Below are positions 61,363 to 64,000 of a stretch of 64,000 nucleotides of DNA, in pieces. Every line of letters begins with the position of its first letter. Position 1 is the first letter of the stretch. The stretch is from Clostridium novyi NT. Its GTDB lineage: Bacteria; Bacillota; Clostridia; Clostridiales; Clostridiaceae. The translations under genes and the position numbers were made by a program. The notes below the pieces were generated by a model. That model was given only the letters and a program-made list of their open reading frames with translations, searched no databases and was not told where the DNA came from. The DNA lies in contig NC_008593.1 in the NCBI RefSeq assembly GCF_000014125.1, forward strand, positions 62,001-126,000, read 5' to 3'.

Positions 61363-62412
61363 CTAATGTCTATCTTTAATCCTAAATATAATACACTGTA
61401 TTAGAAAAATTAAACTTACAAATCCAAATACAGGATATACATGGCTTATTAAATTTACAAATCCAAATTGGGAAATTGGAATATCAATAAGCAATATAAG
61501 TATTATAGCCTTTTTATATGGAATTTTAAATACATCTCTAAGGGTCTTACTTAAACTATAAATGTCGGACACTTCAGTTGAGAACATTTCAAGCCACATA
61601 ATTCCGAGAAGAAATATTTGTATAAGTCCTCCGAAGCGATTGGCTACATATAATAGTGGAATATCGTATTTATATATGTTAGGCACGTTTAAAAGTAGCA
61701 TAAAATTTATCATACAGGCAAGAATTGTAAGACCTAAAGCACCAAAGAATATTCCAAGTCTACAGGATGATTTATCCTTTGTTTCTGAAGTTAATGGAAC
61801 TAAAACTCCACTACAAGATAGGGAATTAAAGCTTCCATATAATAAACAAGAAATAAACCAGCTTCCCTTAATTGAAGGAATCTGTTTAATATAACCTACA
61901 TTAGCTGTATCCTTAGAAAGTAGTAAAAACAATAAAAAGATAGTTGTGATTACAATTATAAGACAAGGAACTATAAAGGCATTTATTTCTATAAGTCCGT
62001 TGGTATCACGAAATAGTGTAATAAGTGCGATTACTGCCATTATAGATATTCCAACCCACTTTGGAACATTAAAATATTGATGAATTAAAGAGCCGCTACC
62101 AGCAAGTATTATTGAAGAACTAGTAATTAAACAAATGGTGGTGAATAGCTGGGTTATTTTGCCCCATATTCCTGGACTAACAGTTTTTATAAATGAGCTA
62201 TAAGAATTTAAATTATATTTACCGCCAATATGTATTATGTTAAACCCCATAAATATATAGATAAACATACATATAAGAATGCCCAAAAAACTTTTATAGC
62301 CATACCTAGTGAAAAAAAGTGTTATTTCTTCACCAGAAGCTAGTCCAGCACCAACAATGGTTCCAATGAATACTGCTGTTAATTCAAAGATTAACGTTAA
62401 ATTTTTTTTCAA
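61363..62412 (-). CDS. YkvI-type membrane protein (APC-superfamily-like transporter)
   Basis: A 349-residue membrane protein with about ten hydrophobic helices. The first reads FELTAVFIGTIVGAGLASGE, a glycine-rich unwound helix typical of LeuT/APC-fold transporters. It matches the YkvI family, for which no substrate is established. TTG 62412 is preferred: GGAGGTATAAT lies just upstream and the protein then begins LKKNLTLIFE; the earlier in-frame codon would place that site inside the gene. Confidence 0.8.
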   Translation of the reverse strand: MKKNLTLIFELTAVFIGTIVGAGLASGEEITLFFTRYGYKSFLGILICMFIYIFMGFNIIHIGGKYNLNSYSSFIKTVSPGIWGKITQLFTTICLITSSSIILAGSGSLIHQYFNVPKWVGISIMAVIALITLFRDTNGLIEINAFIVPCLIIVITTIFLLFLLLSKDTANVGYIKQIPSIKGSWFISCLLYGSFNSLSCSGVLVPLTSETKDKSSCRLGIFFGALGLTILACMINFMLLLNVPNIYKYDIPLLYVANRFGGLIQIFLLGIMWLEMFSTEVSDIYSLSKTLRDVFKIPYKKAIILILLIDIPISQFGFVNLISHVYPVFGFVSLIFLIQCIIFRIKDRH

Positions 62413-62538
62413 AATTATACCTCCATTACATTTATAAAACAAGCGCTCATTATAAATATATAAAATTTAATAAAAATAATGATTATATAAATTAAATTTT
62501 ATTTTAGTGGCAAAATAAATTAAAGAGAGGTGAAAGAT

Positions 62539-63618
62539 GTGATAAAAAAGTATACAAGTTATATACTAATTTTTTTAACTATTTTTATGTGTGTAGGATG
62601 TAATAAAAATCAATATGAAAATGTAAAGGAAAAGGATGTATTTAATATGAAAGTCGCTACTAAAATAGTAGAGGCATATTTTAATTATACAAAAGCAGAT
62701 AAGTATGAGGAGTCAGCAAAGCTTTTAGATGAGAAAGCAAAAACTGATACCAAGGATTTAAAGCCTTCTAAGTTAAGAATAAGAGGTTATAGAATCAGTG
62801 AAGTTACTGAAAGTGGAGGAGAGGGCGATTTTAAAGTAGATGTTATAAAGTCTAGTGTGGATAAACCTGAAACTCAAGTAATAGACTACAGAATAAAAGT
62901 GGCTAAAAAAGGTTTGGATTATAAAATTACAGAAGTGTCCACTTCTCTTTTTAAAGAAGCATTTCAAAAAAAGAATCAGATAAGATTTAGAAAAGAAAAT
63001 AATGTTGAAACTTTGTTGATAACAGATATGGATGGTATTCCGAAGTATGGATATGCCAAAAGTGATAGCGGAAAACTTCAAAGTGAGTTAATACCTAAAA
63101 ACAAATTTGGTATTTGTTGTTTAAGTTATTCAGGAGATATGCTTGGAATAACTACTACAGGTGATGGAAGTTTTGTTGGAATTATAGATTTAGATGATAC
63201 TATCCAAACTCAAACTAGTAATAAAGATGAAGGTGGAGATTCATCACAAAATAAAGAAGGTTCAAATCTTGTAAAAGAAAAACCTATAGGAAAAAATGTT
63301 TTATTATGTGACTTATTAAAAAAGGCTAAGATAGAAAACATGACTTTTTCTCAAGATGATAAATTATTGCTTGTCCAATATAGTAAAGATAAAGATACTT
63401 GCATAAAGGTATTTAATACAGAAAGTGGTGAACCGATACCTACAAATTTTGAAAGTGAGTATCCATTAAGTAAAGTTAATGTAGTTTTTAGAGAGTTTAA
63501 AAAGGATAAAATGATTTTTAGTGTTATAAATAAGGATAGCAAAGAAAAAGACAACAAATATATTGGGGAATGGGAACTTAATTTACAATCTTACAAAATA
63601 TCTAAAGCCAAGAAATAA
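62539..63618 (+). CDS. lipoprotein of unknown function (about 360 aa)
   Basis: A 359-residue lipoprotein with lipobox MCVGC at the end of its signal peptide. Residues 30-130 resemble a cystatin/NTF2-like small domain (TKIVEAYFNYTKADKYEESA; FKVDVIKSSVDKPETQ). The C-terminal half has repeating strand segments (GICCLSYSGDMLGITTTGDG; NMTFSQDDKLLLVQYSKDKD) like a few blades of a beta-propeller, interrupted by a Ser/Gly/Gln-rich loop near 235. I do not recognise the whole. GTG 62539 is preferred because AGAGAGG sits 8 bases upstream. A terminator follows. Confidence 0.6.
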   Translation: MIKKYTSYILIFLTIFMCVGCNKNQYENVKEKDVFNMKVATKIVEAYFNYTKADKYEESAKLLDEKAKTDTKDLKPSKLRIRGYRISEVTESGGEGDFKVDVIKSSVDKPETQVIDYRIKVAKKGLDYKITEVSTSLFKEAFQKKNQIRFRKENNVETLLITDMDGIPKYGYAKSDSGKLQSELIPKNKFGICCLSYSGDMLGITTTGDGSFVGIIDLDDTIQTQTSNKDEGGDSSQNKEGSNLVKEKPIGKNVLLCDLLKKAKIENMTFSQDDKLLLVQYSKDKDTCIKVFNTESGEPIPTNFESEYPLSKVNVVFREFKKDKMIFSVINKDSKEKDNKYIGEWELNLQSYKISKAKK

Positions 63619-63627
63619 TTTTATATA

Positions 63628-63668
63628 AAAATGTCTATAGTGTATAATACTCTATAGGCATTTTTGTT
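63628..63668 (+). terminator. terminator after the lipoprotein gene
   Basis: AAAAATG(T)CTATAG pairs with CTATAG(G)CATTTTT across TGTATAATACT, ending in a T run. Confidence 0.7.
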
Positions 63669-63705
63669 TGGTAGATTTATAAAAGAAAAGGAGTAGCGAA
63701 TTTAC

Positions 63706-64000
63706 ATGAAAGAAAAGTGGGGAGATAAAAGGTATCATACTTTAAATTATTTTCTAAGAGAAAAATTTGGAGAAAAGGTATTTAAAATATCACTAGATGC
63801 TGGTTTTTCATGTCCTAATAGGGATGGAACCATAAGCAAAGGTGGATGTATATATTGCAGTGAAAGAGGTTCGGGAGATTTTGCAGGTGATAGGAATTTT
63901 TCTATAAGTTCTCAATTTGATGATATAAAAGAAATGATGAAAAATAAGTGGAAAAAGGGAAAGTATATAGCTTATTTTCAGGCATATACAAATACATATG
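63706..64000 (+). CDS. radical SAM protein, YhcC/TIGR01212 type (5' part only)
   Basis: The first 98 residues of a protein that runs off the window. The start YHTLNYFLREKFGEKVFKIS, then CPNRDGTISKGGCIYCSERG and GDFAGD, is the signature of the TIGR01212 / E. coli YhcC family of radical SAM proteins, whose function is not established. The cysteines of CPNRDG and GGCIYC hold the 4Fe-4S cluster. AAAAGGAGTAGC precedes the ATG at 63706. The rest (usually about 300 residues) is not visible. Confidence 0.9.
   Translation, partial: MKEKWGDKRYHTLNYFLREKFGEKVFKISLDAGFSCPNRDGTISKGGCIYCSERGSGDFAGDRNFSISSQFDDIKEMMKNKWKKGKYIAYFQAYTNTY

Noticed and set aside
1..64000. rRNA, tRNA, CRISPR arrays, prophage and toxin-antitoxin modules
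   Set aside because: No conserved RNA gene sequence, repeat-spacer array, phage structural gene or paired toxin-antitoxin genes were recognised by reading; a covariance-model scan would settle small RNAs and riboswitches.

Overview
The window is low-GC, gene-dense chromosomal DNA from a Clostridium. The spore genes (cotJABC, a GerMN lipoprotein, a DUF1657 protein, YtaF), the TTG/GTG starts with strong AGGAGG-type ribosome sites, and a zinc phospholipase C very close to C. perfringens alpha-toxin all fit. The form of the phospholipase suggests the C. novyi / C. haemolyticum / C. botulinum group III cluster; this is inference from one protein. No rRNA, tRNA or CRISPR array was seen.

Layout. 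1-7.7 kb: a truncated gene, a decayed reading frame, a lipoprotein with a stop codon inside its signal peptide, cinA, a DAACS symporter, a cysteine-rich subtilisin-like protease, a YdcZ-type membrane protein, a dimeric dUTPase-like enzyme and an unknown. 8-12.8 kb: murA, walJ, a GerMN lipoprotein, a SEC-C protein, a receiver protein with a degenerate GGDEF-like domain, and rlmH. 13-21.4 kb: an orphan PfoR-like EIIC with a ketopantoate reductase, a MerR regulator with a duplicated effector domain, a lipoprotein, an acetyltransferase, an EamA transporter, YtaF, an HTH-YkvA fusion and YjdM.

21.6-33 kb is one maltodextrin system: LacI regulator with a double palindromic operator, ABC ATPase, binding protein, two permeases, GH31 alpha-glucosidase, 4-alpha-glucanotransferase and glycogen/maltodextrin phosphorylase. 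Together they import maltodextrins and turn them into glucose and glucose-1-phosphate. Its terminator hairpin has been hit by an IS1182-like element, and the 46-bp target duplication leaves a complete hairpin on each side. 34.7-40 kb: ribosomal protein L25, a short sulfite-reductase-like protein, and a two-component operon with a CPBP protease, preceded by TTAAG repeats at 11-bp spacing. 40-41.3 kb: the phospholipase C gene with a cre-like site over its -35. 41.4-46.3 kb: a D-glycerate cluster (2-hydroxyacid dehydrogenase, small unknown, CdaR regulator, GntP permease, glycerate kinase).

46.4-64 kb: a PAS-GGDEF-EAL protein, cotJABC, then a three-gene membrane operon that I regard as the best candidate for an undescribed system (CWB2-like ectodomains, one fused to a DUF4396-like membrane domain). 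Next come a DUF1657 protein, a small XRE regulator, three tandem paralogues of a small cysteine-containing protein, a DEAD-box helicase, an HD-GYP gene broken by a one-base deletion, an H-NOX chemoreceptor with an oxygen-type haem pocket, a radical SAM protein, a YkvI-type transporter, a lipoprotein and the start of another radical SAM gene.

Several genes are broken (lipoprotein stop codon, HD-GYP frameshift, transposase frameshift, decayed frame at 612-998), so gene decay is a theme here, unless some are sequencing errors. All functional calls come from reading the sequence and recalled family motifs; no search was run.
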